From Caulobacter sp. AP07 (GTDB lineage: Bacteria > Pseudomonadota > Alphaproteobacteria > Caulobacterales > Caulobacteraceae), in contig NZ_AKKF01000140.1 of the NCBI RefSeq assembly GCF_000281955.1, positions 1 through 64,000 of the forward strand: 64,000 nucleotides of DNA. Direction: 5' to 3'. A program made the translations under genes and the position numbers. This document shows positions 39,271 to 48,155 of the stretch, piece by piece. Numbering within the stretch: the stretch's first letter is position 1; each line of letters begins with the position of its first letter. The notes under the pieces are model-generated. The model had not been told where the DNA came from and did not search any database. It saw only the letters and a list, made by a program, of their open reading frames with translations.

Positions 39271-40647
39271 TTAGAACCGGAACTGCGCGATCAGCATGCC
39301 GAAATCCACGGCGCGGCCGTTGACGGCCTGGATCGCGTCGCCGGCCGACTGATGGACCAGTTGCGCCTGGAGCTTGAGGTTGCGGTTGACCTGCCAGGTG
39401 GCGTCGAGCTGGGCCGCGTCGCCCACCGCCCATGATCGATCGGCGCCGACCGGGGCCAGCGGCGTCGACGGCTGCAGATAGATGGCGTCGTCCCCCGTCT
39501 GGCGGCGGCGGATCAGGTAGCTGACTTCCAGGCTGACGTCGCGGCGCGGCGCCAGGCCCAGGCTGGGGCGGACGGCCAGCAGGTTGCTCCAGCTGGTCAG
39601 GCCCGTCTCGTTGAAATAGGCGCCCTTGGGAAACAGCGGATTGAAGGTCTCGAGCCTGCCGTCGCTGGCGTTGCTGTCGCCCGACCCGGCGTCGAGCCGC
39701 AGCCCCAGGCGCGGCGACCAGGCTCGGGCCAGGGTGTAGCCGCCGCCCAGGCTGCCGCCCCAGGCGCGGATGTCGCGACCGGCGAACCGCCCGCCCTGGA
39801 CCATGCCCTCGGCCTCGTAGTCGATCGCGCCGCGCTTGCCGGCCAGGCGGGCGCCCAGGCTGGTGCGGCGCTCGTCGCCGCGCACGCCGCCGAACCGGAC
39901 GCCGTCCCGCTCCAGTGCGATGGCGTAGAGGTCCAGGGTCACCGCCTTGTTCAGCGGCCTGGACGCGTAGACCCCGTAAAAGCGCTGATCCGCGTTGCGG
40001 CTGTCGTCGAACGCCCCGGTCTGGATCACGACCGGCCGCAGGTAGAAGGCCTCCAGCCGCAGGCCGGGGGTCTGGCGGGTGACGCGCAGGCCGTCGAAAC
40101 TCTGGCGGATGTTGGGGCCTTCGCGCACCGAGACGAACCGCTGGGTAGGGTTGAGCGACACCTCCTGGCGGCCCAGGCGCAGGCGCCAGCGGCGCGCCGC
40201 GTCCGGTGTCAGGTCGACGAACGCCACCTGGGCGTCCAGGCCGTCGCGGTCGCTGATCGCCGGCGGGTCCTTCTTGCCGATGTCGCGGTGCAGGCCCAGT
40301 TCGCCATAGACCCGCAGGCGCGAGCCCAGATGCAGGTCGGCGCTGAACAGGGCGCGGCCCAGGCCATAGACGTCGGCCTGGGCGCCGCCGAGACCGAAGC
40401 GCGGCGCGTCGAAGGAGTCCACGCGCAGCCGGGCCTCGCCGCCCAGGGTCAGGTAGGTTTCCCCGTCCTCGGTCAGGGGCAGGAAGCGCAGGCGGTCGCC
40501 GCCTTCCAGGACCGGGCGGCTCTTGAGATAGCTGTAGTCCTCGTCGGAGCGGATGGGCTTGAACGCCGGCGGGTCGGCGGCCTGGGCCGCGCCGCCGCCG
40601 GCCAGGGCCAGCCCCGTCGCCACGGCCGCGAATATCCGACGCCTCAT
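39271..40647 (-). CDS. AlgE-type outer-membrane porin (alginate export family, 458 aa)
   Basis: Signal peptide MRRRIFAAVATGLALAGGGA ending AQAA (ATG 40647; ATG/GTG codons slightly upstream). Mature sequence matches the alginate_exp barrel: YSYLKSRPVLEGGDRLRFLP, YLTLGGEARLRVDSFDAPRF, RLRLGRQEVSLNPTQRFVSV, FDGLRVTRQTPGLRLEAFYL, ending GMLIAQFRF. Such porins occur well outside alginate producers and may take up small acids. Last gene of a six-gene unit; 4 bp after the DUF1275 stop. Confidence 0.88.
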   Translation of the reverse strand: MRRRIFAAVATGLALAGGGAAQAADPPAFKPIRSDEDYSYLKSRPVLEGGDRLRFLPLTEDGETYLTLGGEARLRVDSFDAPRFGLGGAQADVYGLGRALFSADLHLGSRLRVYGELGLHRDIGKKDPPAISDRDGLDAQVAFVDLTPDAARRWRLRLGRQEVSLNPTQRFVSVREGPNIRQSFDGLRVTRQTPGLRLEAFYLRPVVIQTGAFDDSRNADQRFYGVYASRPLNKAVTLDLYAIALERDGVRFGGVRGDERRTSLGARLAGKRGAIDYEAEGMVQGGRFAGRDIRAWGGSLGGGYTLARAWSPRLGLRLDAGSGDSNASDGRLETFNPLFPKGAYFNETGLTSWSNLLAVRPSLGLAPRRDVSLEVSYLIRRRQTGDDAIYLQPSTPLAPVGADRSWAVGDAAQLDATWQVNRNLKLQAQLVHQSAGDAIQAVNGRAVDFGMLIAQFRF

Positions 40648-40651
40648 GCGC

Positions 40652-41380
40652 TCAACCATGCCGCGGGGCCTGCCCGGGCTTGGCCAGTTGCAACGGGACC
40701 AGGCTGAACAGCGTCGCCAGGACCGCGGCCACGCCGATCAGCACGCACCAGAAACCGAGATAGACAAAGCCCAGCCCGCCGGCGATCGCGCCAAGACCAA
40801 AGGCCAGGACGGGCGGAAACATCTTGCCGATCCGCGCCCGGGCGGCCGGATCGGGTTGAGCCCGATCGGTCAGGGCGACCAGGTCGATGACGATCTGGGT
40901 GACGTTGCCCGTCATTACCGTGGTCGGCGAGAGCTGCGAGAACAGCGTGCGCGAGCCGGCGTTCTGCAGGGCCATGGCCACCACGCCGACCAGGCCGCAG
41001 GCGATGGCGATCGGCTGGTTGCCGCTCTTGAAGGGACCGCCAAGCACGCCGATCGCCATGAACGCCATCAGCAGCACGATCTGGAAGAACAGCAGATAAC
41101 CGATGGCGAGACGCCTGTTGTTTCGGCAGCGACGCAGCAGAAGGCTGGTCACGGCCACGGCCAGGATGAAGGTCGGCAGGGCGAGCAGCTTGGCGATCAC
41201 CCCGGAGCTATGGGTGACGATCGACGCGCCGATCAGCACGAAGTTACCGGTGACATGGGCGGTGAACAACCCGAACAGGCCGACGAAGCCGACGGTGTCG
41301 ATAAAACCGGCGTTGAAGGCCAGAAGGGCGGCGGCCCGGCCCGGATTGCGGAGCGGAGCAGGTTCGGGAACAGTGCTCAT
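40652..41380 (-). CDS. DUF1275 (YoaK-like) membrane protein (242 aa)
   Basis: ATG 41380 in an ATGA overlap with the doxX-like gene. Six membrane helices; typical DUF1275 signatures AFNAGFIDTVGFVGLFGLFT-AHVTGN (N-terminal), MALQNAGSRTLFSQLSPTTV and MTGNVTQIVIDLVAL. Function of the family is not known; possibly a transporter. Co-transcribed with the amidohydrolase set. Confidence 0.88.
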   Translation of the reverse strand: MSTVPEPAPLRNPGRAAALLAFNAGFIDTVGFVGLFGLFTAHVTGNFVLIGASIVTHSSGVIAKLLALPTFILAVAVTSLLLRRCRNNRRLAIGYLLFFQIVLLMAFMAIGVLGGPFKSGNQPIAIACGLVGVVAMALQNAGSRTLFSQLSPTTVMTGNVTQIVIDLVALTDRAQPDPAARARIGKMFPPVLAFGLGAIAGGLGFVYLGFWCVLIGVAAVLATLFSLVPLQLAKPGQAPRHG

Positions 41381-41802
41381 GATCGGCTCCGATCGCGTTC
41401 GACCAGGATGGCGGCCAGCATGAAGCCGCCGATCAGGCCGACATGTTCGAGGAAGGTGTTGAGGGCGTGGAAGCGCTCCATGGGGTCGGCCACCGTCCAG
41501 AACGGATGGGCGATCAGCGTGGCCAGGGCGGTGAACACCCCCAGGGCGCCGGCGGCCAGCCAGCCCGCGCGCCCGACGATCAGCAGGATCGAACCGCCGA
41601 GCTGGACCAGGACAGTGACGGCGACGACCAGCCAGGCGGGTTTGAGCCCGAAGTGCTGGGCCTCGCCCAGAGCCCCGGACAGGTTGGCGATCTTCGACAG
41701 GCCGCTCCACCAATAGGGCAGGGTCAGCAGCACGCGGGCCAGGACGGACAGGGCCGGGGCCTTCAGCAGGGCGGCGATGGGAGCGGGGGTGGTCATGGTC
41801 AT
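41377..41802 (-). CDS. DoxX-family membrane protein (141 aa)
   Basis: Four membrane helices with DoxX features: LARVLLTLPYWWSGLSKIAN, LVQLGGSILLIVGRAGWLAA, ATLIAHPFWTVADPMERFHA, LIGGFMLAAILVERDRSRS. Start ATG 41802 (or 41796) overlaps the amidohydrolase stop by ATGA. Quinone- or thiol-linked roles are known for relatives, but nothing specific can be said here. Confidence 0.88.
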   Translation of the reverse strand: MTMTTPAPIAALLKAPALSVLARVLLTLPYWWSGLSKIANLSGALGEAQHFGLKPAWLVVAVTVLVQLGGSILLIVGRAGWLAAGALGVFTALATLIAHPFWTVADPMERFHALNTFLEHVGLIGGFMLAAILVERDRSRS

Positions 41803-43742
41803 ACCGCCCAGCAGCCGCAGCCGAACGCGCCCCAGAACGAGCGGGCGTCCGAGGTCGGGGCCTCGGCCCCCAGCGCGGCGGCGTGATCGTGGCCATGGAC
41901 GCCGCAGCCGCTGGCGCAGCCGCAGGCCGAGGCCAGGGCCATCGCCGATTTGCGTGAGCGGTCCTGGTAGCCGCCGAAGGTGCGCACCGGCGACCAGTCG
42001 GGCATCGGCGGGGGCAGGGCGGGGGTCAGCCTGGAGTAGTCGCCCTCGCCATGCACCACCTTGCCGCCCAGCAGGGTCAGCACCGAGCCGAGGTGGGGAA
42101 TCTCTTCCTCCGGAACCCGCAGATAGTCGCCGCTGAGCACGGCCAGATCGGCCAGCTGACCGACGGCGATCTGGCCCTTCTTGCCCTCCTCGTTGGAGAA
42201 CCAGGTATTGCCCTGAGTCCAGAGCCGGAGGGCGCTCTCGCGGTCCAGGCGGTTGGCGGGCGGATAGAGCCGCGTGCCGCCGACCGTCTTGCCGGTGACC
42301 AGCCAGTTCAGCGAGACCCAAGGGTTATAACTGGCCACCCGGGTGGCGTCGGTGCCGGCCCCGACCGGAATCCCGGCCTTCAGCATCTTGCCGATCGGCG
42401 GCGTCGCCTCGGCGGCCTTGGCCCCGTAGCGGTCGATGAAATACTCGCCCTGGAACGCCATGCGGTGCTGCACGGCGATGCCGCCGCCCAGCGCCGCGAT
42501 GCGGTCGATGTTGCGCTCACTGATGGTCTCGGCGTGGTCGAAGAACCAGTGCAGGCCATCAAAGGGAATGTCTCGATTGACCTTCTCATAGACGTCCAGC
42601 GCCCGGTCGATGGTCTGGTCGTAGGTGGCGTGCAGCCGCCAGGGCCAGCGCTGCTCGGCCAGCAGGCGGATCACCGGCTCGAGGTCGGTTTCCATGTTGG
42701 CCGGCATCTCCGGCCGCTCGACCCGGAAGTCCTCGAAGTCGGCGGCGGAGTAGACCAGCATCTCGCCGGCGCCGTTGTGGCGGTAGGTGTCGTCGCCTTG
42801 GCCGGGCTTCACCTGCCTGGACCAGGACTGGAAGTCCGACAGCTCGGCCTTGGGTTTCTGGGTGAACAGGTTGTAGCTGATGCGCAGGGTCAGTTGGTCG
42901 TCGGCATGCAGCTTCTCGATGATCGCGTAGTCGTCGGGATAGTTCTGGAAGCCGCCGCCGGCGTCGATCACCCCGGTCACCCCCAGCCGGTTCATCTCGC
43001 GCATGAAGTGACGGGTGGAATTCAGTTGATATTCAGGGGGTAACTTCGGTCCCTTGGCCAAGGTGGCGTAAAGGATCGTGGCGTTGGGCTGGGCCAGCAG
43101 CAGGCCGGTCGGCTCGCCGGACGCGTCGCGCTGGATCTCGCCGCCGGGCGGATTGGGCGTGTCCTTGGTGTAGCCGACGGCGCGCAGGGCGGCGCGGTTG
43201 AGCAGGGCGCGGTCGTAGAGGTGCAGGATGAACACCGGCGTCTCGGGCGCGGCGGCGTTGATCTCGTCCAGGGTCGGCAGGCGCTTCTCGACGAACTGGT
43301 GCTCGGTGAAACCGCCGACCACCCGCACCCACTGCGGCGGCGGGGTGTTGGCCGCTTGCTTCTTCAGCATGGCCATGGCGTCGGCCAGGGTGGGAACCCC
43401 GTCCCAGCGCAGCTCCATGTTGTAGTTCAGCCCGCCACGGATGATGTGCATGTGGCTGTCGATCAGGCCGGGGATCACCCGCCGGCCGCCGGCGTCGATC
43501 ACCGTGGCGTCGGGGCCGGCGGCGGCCCGGACGTCCTGCTCGTCGCCGACCGCCGCGAACCGGCCGTCGCGCACCAGCACCGCCGAGGCCTGCGGGTTGC
43601 CGCGATCCAGCGTCGTGATCTTGGCGTTGACGAGCAGCAGGTCCTTGGCGGGCATGGCGGGTCTCTGAATCTGGGCAAAAAGGGAGCTGGGGAGGAGGGC
43701 CGCGCCCAGCGCCAGGGCTCCGCGACGGTTGAGCGTGCTCAT
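41799..43742 (-). CDS. YtcJ-like amidohydrolase with Cys/His-rich C-terminal tail (647 aa)
   Basis: ATG 43742 overlaps the XapX stop (ATGA). N-terminal Tat/Sec-like signal (STLNRRGALALGAALLPSSL). Metallo-dependent hydrolase: VIPGLIDSHMHIIRGGLNYN (HxH), later His in WRLHATYDQTIDRAL and LHWFFDHAETISERN, GAGTDATRVASYNPW with the catalytic Asp. After the usual end (about residue 585) come roughly 60 extra residues with ACGCASGCGVHGHDHAA and GCGCWAV. The tail may bind metal. Probably an exported amidase or lactonase-like enzyme of unknown substrate. Confidence 0.88.
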   Translation of the reverse strand: MSTLNRRGALALGAALLPSSLFAQIQRPAMPAKDLLLVNAKITTLDRGNPQASAVLVRDGRFAAVGDEQDVRAAAGPDATVIDAGGRRVIPGLIDSHMHIIRGGLNYNMELRWDGVPTLADAMAMLKKQAANTPPPQWVRVVGGFTEHQFVEKRLPTLDEINAAAPETPVFILHLYDRALLNRAALRAVGYTKDTPNPPGGEIQRDASGEPTGLLLAQPNATILYATLAKGPKLPPEYQLNSTRHFMREMNRLGVTGVIDAGGGFQNYPDDYAIIEKLHADDQLTLRISYNLFTQKPKAELSDFQSWSRQVKPGQGDDTYRHNGAGEMLVYSAADFEDFRVERPEMPANMETDLEPVIRLLAEQRWPWRLHATYDQTIDRALDVYEKVNRDIPFDGLHWFFDHAETISERNIDRIAALGGGIAVQHRMAFQGEYFIDRYGAKAAEATPPIGKMLKAGIPVGAGTDATRVASYNPWVSLNWLVTGKTVGGTRLYPPANRLDRESALRLWTQGNTWFSNEEGKKGQIAVGQLADLAVLSGDYLRVPEEEIPHLGSVLTLLGGKVVHGEGDYSRLTPALPPPMPDWSPVRTFGGYQDRSRKSAMALASACGCASGCGVHGHDHAAALGAEAPTSDARSFWGAFGCGCWAV

Positions 43743-43996
43743 GCCCGGTCCTTGCCGCGCAGGGCGGCCGGCGCGTGCGGGCCGAGCACCTTCTCGGCGC
43801 AATCGGTCTTGAGGTAGGCGACGACTGGCGCGCCCGCGATCAGGCGCTTGGCGATCGGCACCACCTGTTCGCCCAGCAGCATGCCCAGAAGGCCCAGAAG
43901 GGCGATGGTCGGCGGGGCCGGCGAGCGCACCCCCATCAGCGCATAGAGCGCGCCCACCAGAACGCCGGCGCCGAGGGAGAGCAGATAGGGCTTCAT
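43739..43996 (-). CDS. XapX-domain small membrane protein (85 aa)
   Basis: MKPYLLSLGAGVLVGALYAL, then MGVRSPAPPTIALLGLLGML and LGEQVVPIAKR match the DUF1427/XapX domain (two membrane helices around the RSPAPP motif). ATG 43996 (a GTG/ATG four codons upstream is less likely). A polar tail with one Cys follows (LKTDCAEKVLGPHAP). XapX genes commonly sit with isochorismatase-like hydrolases, as here. Function unknown. Confidence 0.9.
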   Translation of the reverse strand: MKPYLLSLGAGVLVGALYALMGVRSPAPPTIALLGLLGMLLGEQVVPIAKRLIAGAPVVAYLKTDCAEKVLGPHAPAALRGKDRA

Positions 43997-44052
43997 GGGG
44001 ACCTCCATGCCAAAGGGCGAACCCGGCGGGACCTGGATCCCGCCGGAGCCGG

Positions 44053-44718
44053 TCAGGCGGCGTGCGAGCCTTCCGACGCGCCGAACATCGTCTTGGCGTA
44101 GATGATGCCCAGGCCGTAGGCGCCGCCGAACTTCTTGGCGACGCCGGTCGTCATCTCGTAGGTCTCGGTACGAGCCCAGTCGCGCTGCAGCTCCAGCAGG
44201 TATTGCAGCGAGGTCATCGGCCGGGCGCCGGCCTGGATCATCCGCGCCACGGCGCGCTCATGCGCCTCGACCGAGACGTCGCCGCAGGCGTCGGTGATGA
44301 AATAGACCTCGAAGCCCTGGGCCAGCGCCGACAGGGCCGGACCGACGATGCAGACGCCGGTCCACAGGCCGGCCAGCACCAAGCGGTCCTTGCCGATGGC
44401 GTTGACGCGCTTGATGACGTTGGCGTCTTCCCAGGTGTTCATCGAGGTGCGGTCGGTGACCTCGGCGGTCGGGAAGGCGTCCTTGATCTCCTCGAAGATC
44501 GGGCCCGAAAAGCTCTTCTCGGCCACGGTCGTCAGGATGGTCGAGACGCCGAAGCCGGCGGCGGCGTGCGCCACCAGGGCGGCGTTGGTGCGCAGGTTGG
44601 TGGCGTCGATCGAGTGGGTGGCGAAGGCCATCTGCGACTGGTGGTCGATCATGATCAGGGTGTGGTCGGTCGGGGTCAGCAGCAGCGGGCCGGGGGTCGG
44701 CGTGGCGAGGATGGGCAT
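44053..44718 (-). CDS. Isochorismatase-like (YcaC-type) cysteine hydrolase (221 aa)
   Basis: LLLTPTDHTLIMIDHQSQMA holds the catalytic Asp; SFSGPIFEEIKDAFPTAEVT and RTSMNTWEDANVIKRV follow; LVLAGLWTGVCIVGPALSAL has the nucleophilic Cys in the G-x-x-T-x-x-C context; YFITDACGDVSVEAHERAVA completes the family signature. First gene of the leftward six-gene unit, divergent from a flavin reductase. Hydrolyses an unknown amide, nitrile-derived or vinyl-ether substrate. Confidence 0.92.
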   Translation of the reverse strand: MPILATPTPGPLLLTPTDHTLIMIDHQSQMAFATHSIDATNLRTNAALVAHAAAGFGVSTILTTVAEKSFSGPIFEEIKDAFPTAEVTDRTSMNTWEDANVIKRVNAIGKDRLVLAGLWTGVCIVGPALSALAQGFEVYFITDACGDVSVEAHERAVARMIQAGARPMTSLQYLLELQRDWARTETYEMTTGVAKKFGGAYGLGIIYAKTMFGASEGSHAA

Positions 44719-44939
44719 GGGGTTCTTCCAGCTGATCGAGGTGCGCGCCACGGACCCGGCCGGCCCAGAGTTGGCCTTCGACGGCCGCGTCCATGGAGAG
44801 CTAAAGCCTACAAGGCGGGGCGTCGGCGGGATTGGACGTTTCGGACCCGGTTTTGCAGCTTCCGACGGCGACGGAGCGACTTGCCGAATCCGGGCTCCTG
44901 GCCTGTATGGAGGCCTCGGCCGGAGACAGGCAGGCGACC

Positions 44940-45557
44940 ATGACCGCGATCCATTCCTATGACCCCAAGGCCGGTCATGGCCTGAAGCACGATCCCCTGA
45001 ACGCCATCGTCGCGCCCCGGCCGATCGGCTGGATCTCGACGGTCAGCGCGGCTGGGGTGCGCAACCTCGCGCCCTACAGTTTCTTCAACGCCTTCAACTA
45101 CCGGCCGCCGATCATCGGGTTTTCGAGCACCGGCTGGAAGGACTCGGTGCGCAACATCGAGGAGACCGGCCAGTTCGTCTGGAACCTGGCGACCCGGCCG
45201 CTGGCCCAGGCGGTGAACCTCACCTCGGCGATGGTCCCGGGCGACGTCGACGAGTTCGCCCTGGCCGGCCTGACGCCCGCGCCCTCGCAACGGGTGACGC
45301 CGCCCCGCGTGGCGGAAAGCCCGGTGGCGTTCGAATGTCGGCTGACGCAGTTGATCCGGCTCACCGACGCCGAAGGCCGCCCCGTCGACGCCTGGCTGAC
45401 CCTGGGCGAGGTGGTGATGGTCCACATCGACCAGGCGCTGCTGACCGACGGGGTCTACGACACCGTCGCCGCCGAACCGATCCTGCGCGGCGGCGGCCCG
45501 GCCGACTATTTCGGGATCAGCGAGGCCGAGAAGTTCCAGATGTTCCGGCCGGGCTAG
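44940..45557 (+). CDS. Flavin reductase-like FMN-binding protein (205 aa)
   Basis: ATG 44940 with GGAG and AGG upstream. Flavin_Reduct domain: LNAIVAPRPIGWISTVSAAG (the PRP-I-GW-ST flavin-binding signature), RNLAPYSFFNAFNYRPPIIG, FSSTGWKDSVRNIEETGQFV, WNLATRPLAQAVNLTSA. Supplies reduced FMN or acts as a small flavoprotein oxidoreductase. Divergent from the isochorismatase-amidohydrolase operon, suggesting a shared pathway. Confidence 0.92.
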   Translation: MTAIHSYDPKAGHGLKHDPLNAIVAPRPIGWISTVSAAGVRNLAPYSFFNAFNYRPPIIGFSSTGWKDSVRNIEETGQFVWNLATRPLAQAVNLTSAMVPGDVDEFALAGLTPAPSQRVTPPRVAESPVAFECRLTQLIRLTDAEGRPVDAWLTLGEVVMVHIDQALLTDGVYDTVAAEPILRGGGPADYFGISEAEKFQMFRPG

Positions 45558-45589
45558 GGCCCCGACCCGATTGCATCAGGACAGGGCCA

Positions 45590-45652
45590 TAGATCTTTGT
45601 TTCAGCGCATTTTCCTCACGCGAACCGGCGCCCACTTCGCTTGAAAATACTC
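45590..45652. repeat. Palindromic REP-like element
   Basis: GCATTTTC (45607-45614) and the near-complement GAAAATAC (45643-45650) flank CACGCGAACCGGCGCCCA. From memory this resembles a dispersed intergenic palindrome of alphaproteobacteria. It lies between convergent genes, the usual position of such repeats; its left end is approximate. Confidence 0.55.
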
Positions 45653-46804
45653 CTAGCGCGAGCGCCCCCGCGCCGAGACCGGCCACAACGCCACCAGGGT
45701 GTCGCCATCGACCACGTGGTAGGTGTCGTAGAGGTTGACGGTCGGGTCGCAATGCGGCGCGCCCAGCACCACCCGCTCGCCCAGGGCCGGCGACGCCTGG
45801 CCCGAAGGCGGCAGGATCGCGCCGTGCTCGTCGCCCATGAAGAAGTAGCGCGAACCCTCCGGCGCGCCGGCCAGGACCTTCGGCGGTTCGGCGTCGGTCG
45901 ACAGCGCCTTGAAGCCGGCGTCGACGGTGGCCATGCCGGGGGTGTTGGCGCTGACCACGCGGGCGTCGATCAGCAGCGAGGCCTCGTAGGGACTGGCGTC
46001 GGCCCCGTCGCCGGCGATGTCGCAGACCAGGTACTGGCCGTCCATGAACACGTAGGAGCCGACCTGCAGTTCGGTGAAGATGTTCAGTTCGGCGTCGATG
46101 CGATGGGAGCCGGTGCCCGAGCCGCTGACGATCGGCGGCGGTCCGCCGGCGGCGGTCAGGGCGTCGATCACCGAGCGGATATAGGCGCCGCGATCCTCGA
46201 TGGCGAACTTGCGGTCGGCGAAGCTCTCGATGTGCTGTTGCATGCCGCAATAGCATTGCAGGCCGGCATAGGTCAGGCCCGGCTGGGCCTGGATGGCCGC
46301 CAGCAGGGCGACGGCGGCCTCGGGCGAGGCGACGCCCGTGCGGTGGATGCCGGGGTCGAGGTCGATGACCACCTTCAGCGGCTTGCCGGCGGCGGTCGCG
46401 GCCTCGCCCAGGGCGGCGACATTGGCCGGGTGGTCGACCACGACCATCAGGTCGGTCGTCGTCGCGTTGAGGGCGATCAGCCGGGCGATGGCGGGCGCCG
46501 AAACGACCGGCGAGGTGATCAGCAGGCCGCTCGTCACCCCGCCCTCGGCCAGGACCTCGGCCTCGCCGATCTTGGCGCAGCACAGGCCGACGGCGCCGGC
46601 CGCCAGTTGCAGCCTGGCGATGTCGACGCTTTTGTGGGTCTTGGCGTGCGGGCGGAGCTTCAGGTTCTTGCTGGCCGCGAACTGCGCCATGCGGGCGATG
46701 TTGCGCTCCAGGGCCGGGCGGTCGATCACCAGGACCGGGGTGTTGAGGTCGCGGCGCGAACCCTGGGCGCCGATCAGGTGGGCGTGCAGGTCTTGGTCGG
46801 TCAT
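45653..46804 (-). CDS. D-threonine aldolase / DSD1-like PLP enzyme (383 aa)
   Basis: A fold-III PLP enzyme. LNTPVLVIDRPALERNIARM at the start; the PLP lysine in LRPHAKTHKSVDIARLQLAA; GITCAKIGEAE-like 'GLCCAKIGEAEVLAEGGV'; VVIDLDPGIHRTGV; C-terminal metal-binding HCDPTVNLYDTYHV. Family members cleave D-3-hydroxyamino acids or dehydrate D-threo-3-hydroxyaspartate. Thirteen bases after a lactone-oxidase-type gene on the same strand, so the two are co-transcribed. Confidence 0.9.
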   Translation of the reverse strand: MTDQDLHAHLIGAQGSRRDLNTPVLVIDRPALERNIARMAQFAASKNLKLRPHAKTHKSVDIARLQLAAGAVGLCCAKIGEAEVLAEGGVTSGLLITSPVVSAPAIARLIALNATTTDLMVVVDHPANVAALGEAATAAGKPLKVVIDLDPGIHRTGVASPEAAVALLAAIQAQPGLTYAGLQCYCGMQQHIESFADRKFAIEDRGAYIRSVIDALTAAGGPPPIVSGSGTGSHRIDAELNIFTELQVGSYVFMDGQYLVCDIAGDGADASPYEASLLIDARVVSANTPGMATVDAGFKALSTDAEPPKVLAGAPEGSRYFFMGDEHGAILPPSGQASPALGERVVLGAPHCDPTVNLYDTYHVVDGDTLVALWPVSARGRSR

Positions 46805-46817
46805 GGCGCGGTTCCGA

Positions 46818-48092
46818 TCAGAGGCCGAAGAGTTCGGTCAGGTGAGTATTGGCGAACTTGCCGGTCGGGTCCCAGGTCTTGCGGACCGCCAGGAAGTCGG
46901 CGGCGCGCGGATAGAGCCTGTGGACGTCGGCGGGCGTCAGGGTGTGGCGCTTGGCCCAGTGCGGCCGGCCGGCGCCGTCGCGCAGCACCGCCTCCATCTC
47001 GGCGAAGGCCGGGCGCCAGGGCATCTTGGCGTACTGGTGGAACGAGATCGAGGCCCCGGGGCCGGCGTTGAACGGGCTCATCCAGATGTCGTCGCCGGCC
47101 GCCAGCCGGAACTCGAACGGGAAAGTGATCGGCAGGCGGCGCTTGCGGATGTGGTCGATGGCGGCGCGCAGGGTCGGCAGGCCGGCGGCGCGCGGCAGCT
47201 CGTACTCCATCTCCTCGAAGCGGATGTTGCGCTCTGAGGGGAAGATGGCGTGGGCCGGGCCGACCCGGCGGCTGGACTTGCCGGCCAGGCGCATGATCAG
47301 GCGCTGCAGAGGCGGCGTCAGGTGGGGGAGGGCGGCGCAGATGTCGCAGATCATCTTGAACGTCGCCTCGTCGGTTTCCCCGGCCTCGCTGGGCGGGCGG
47401 CCGGGCGTGTCGGCGGGGACCGGGTGCAGGGTCTTGAAAATCACGTCGTCCGAGTAGGGGAAGACGAAGAACTCCATGTGGCGGGTGGCGGCGGCCAGCT
47501 CGTCCAGGCGCTCGGCGACCTCGGCCAGCGGCCGGCGCTCGACGCGTTCCTCCAGGTGATAGGCCGGCAGGACGTTGATCCGGATCTCGACCGCCACGCC
47601 GAACAGGCCGAGCGACAGGCGCTGGGCCTCGTAAAGTTCGGGGTTAAGCGTCGGTCCGCATTCGACGATCTGGCCGGTGGCGGTCATCAGCCGGAAGCCG
47701 CGGGCCTGGGTCGACAGGCTGCCCAGTTCCGCGCCCGTGCCGTGGGTGCCGGTCGAGACCGCGCCGGCCAGGGACTGGGGATTGATGTCGCCCTGATTGA
47801 TCAGCGACAGGCCCTCGTCCCACAGCGCCGCCGTCAGCTTCTTGAGGCTCCAGCCGGCCGGGGCCCAGACCGTGCGACGGTCGGGCGCGATGTCGATCGC
47901 GCCTTCGTAATCGGCCAGGCTCAGCAGCAGGTCGCTGGTTTCGCAGAGCGGCATGAACGAGTGGCCCGCCCCGACGACGCGGACCTTGCCGGCCTGGGCG
48001 ACCAGGGCCGCCAGTTCGCCGGCGTCGCGCGGCCGGGCGATGAGTCGAGGGGTGGCCATGACGCTGCCCGACCAGTTGTTCCATCCCGTCAT
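46818..48092 (-). CDS. FAD-linked oxidase, D-arabinono-1,4-lactone oxidase type (424 aa)
   Basis: VAO-type FAD domain: VRVVGAGHSFMPLCETSDLL, TVWAPAGWSLKKLTAALWDE, INPQSLAGAVSTGTHGTGAE. The C-terminal ALO domain includes RPHWAKRHTLTPADVHRLYP and KTWDPTGKFANTHL. Oxidises a sugar lactone, alditol or similar alcohol. Upstream lies a 33-bp element shared with the distant TonB receptor promoter, and a TetR gene follows, so it is probably TetR-controlled. Substrate unknown. Confidence 0.9.
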   Translation of the reverse strand: MTGWNNWSGSVMATPRLIARPRDAGELAALVAQAGKVRVVGAGHSFMPLCETSDLLLSLADYEGAIDIAPDRRTVWAPAGWSLKKLTAALWDEGLSLINQGDINPQSLAGAVSTGTHGTGAELGSLSTQARGFRLMTATGQIVECGPTLNPELYEAQRLSLGLFGVAVEIRINVLPAYHLEERVERRPLAEVAERLDELAAATRHMEFFVFPYSDDVIFKTLHPVPADTPGRPPSEAGETDEATFKMICDICAALPHLTPPLQRLIMRLAGKSSRRVGPAHAIFPSERNIRFEEMEYELPRAAGLPTLRAAIDHIRKRRLPITFPFEFRLAAGDDIWMSPFNAGPGASISFHQYAKMPWRPAFAEMEAVLRDGAGRPHWAKRHTLTPADVHRLYPRAADFLAVRKTWDPTGKFANTHLTELFGL

Positions 48093-48115
48093 CGCGTTCC
48101 CCCGATTGTGATGAC

Positions 48116-48148
48116 GATATGATAGTAAAAGCTAGCGTATTGGCAAGC
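48116..48148. promoter_or_regulatory. Shared promoter/operator element, copy 1
   Basis: About 26 of 33 positions match the second copy at 52379-52411. Conserved blocks are GATAT, TAGT, AGCTA, CGT and TGGCAAGC; both copies lie just upstream of leftward genes and contain an AGCTA(G/T)C dyad core. Likely operator of the TetR regulator encoded next door. Confidence 0.65.
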
Positions 48149-48155
48149 CGTCGTT

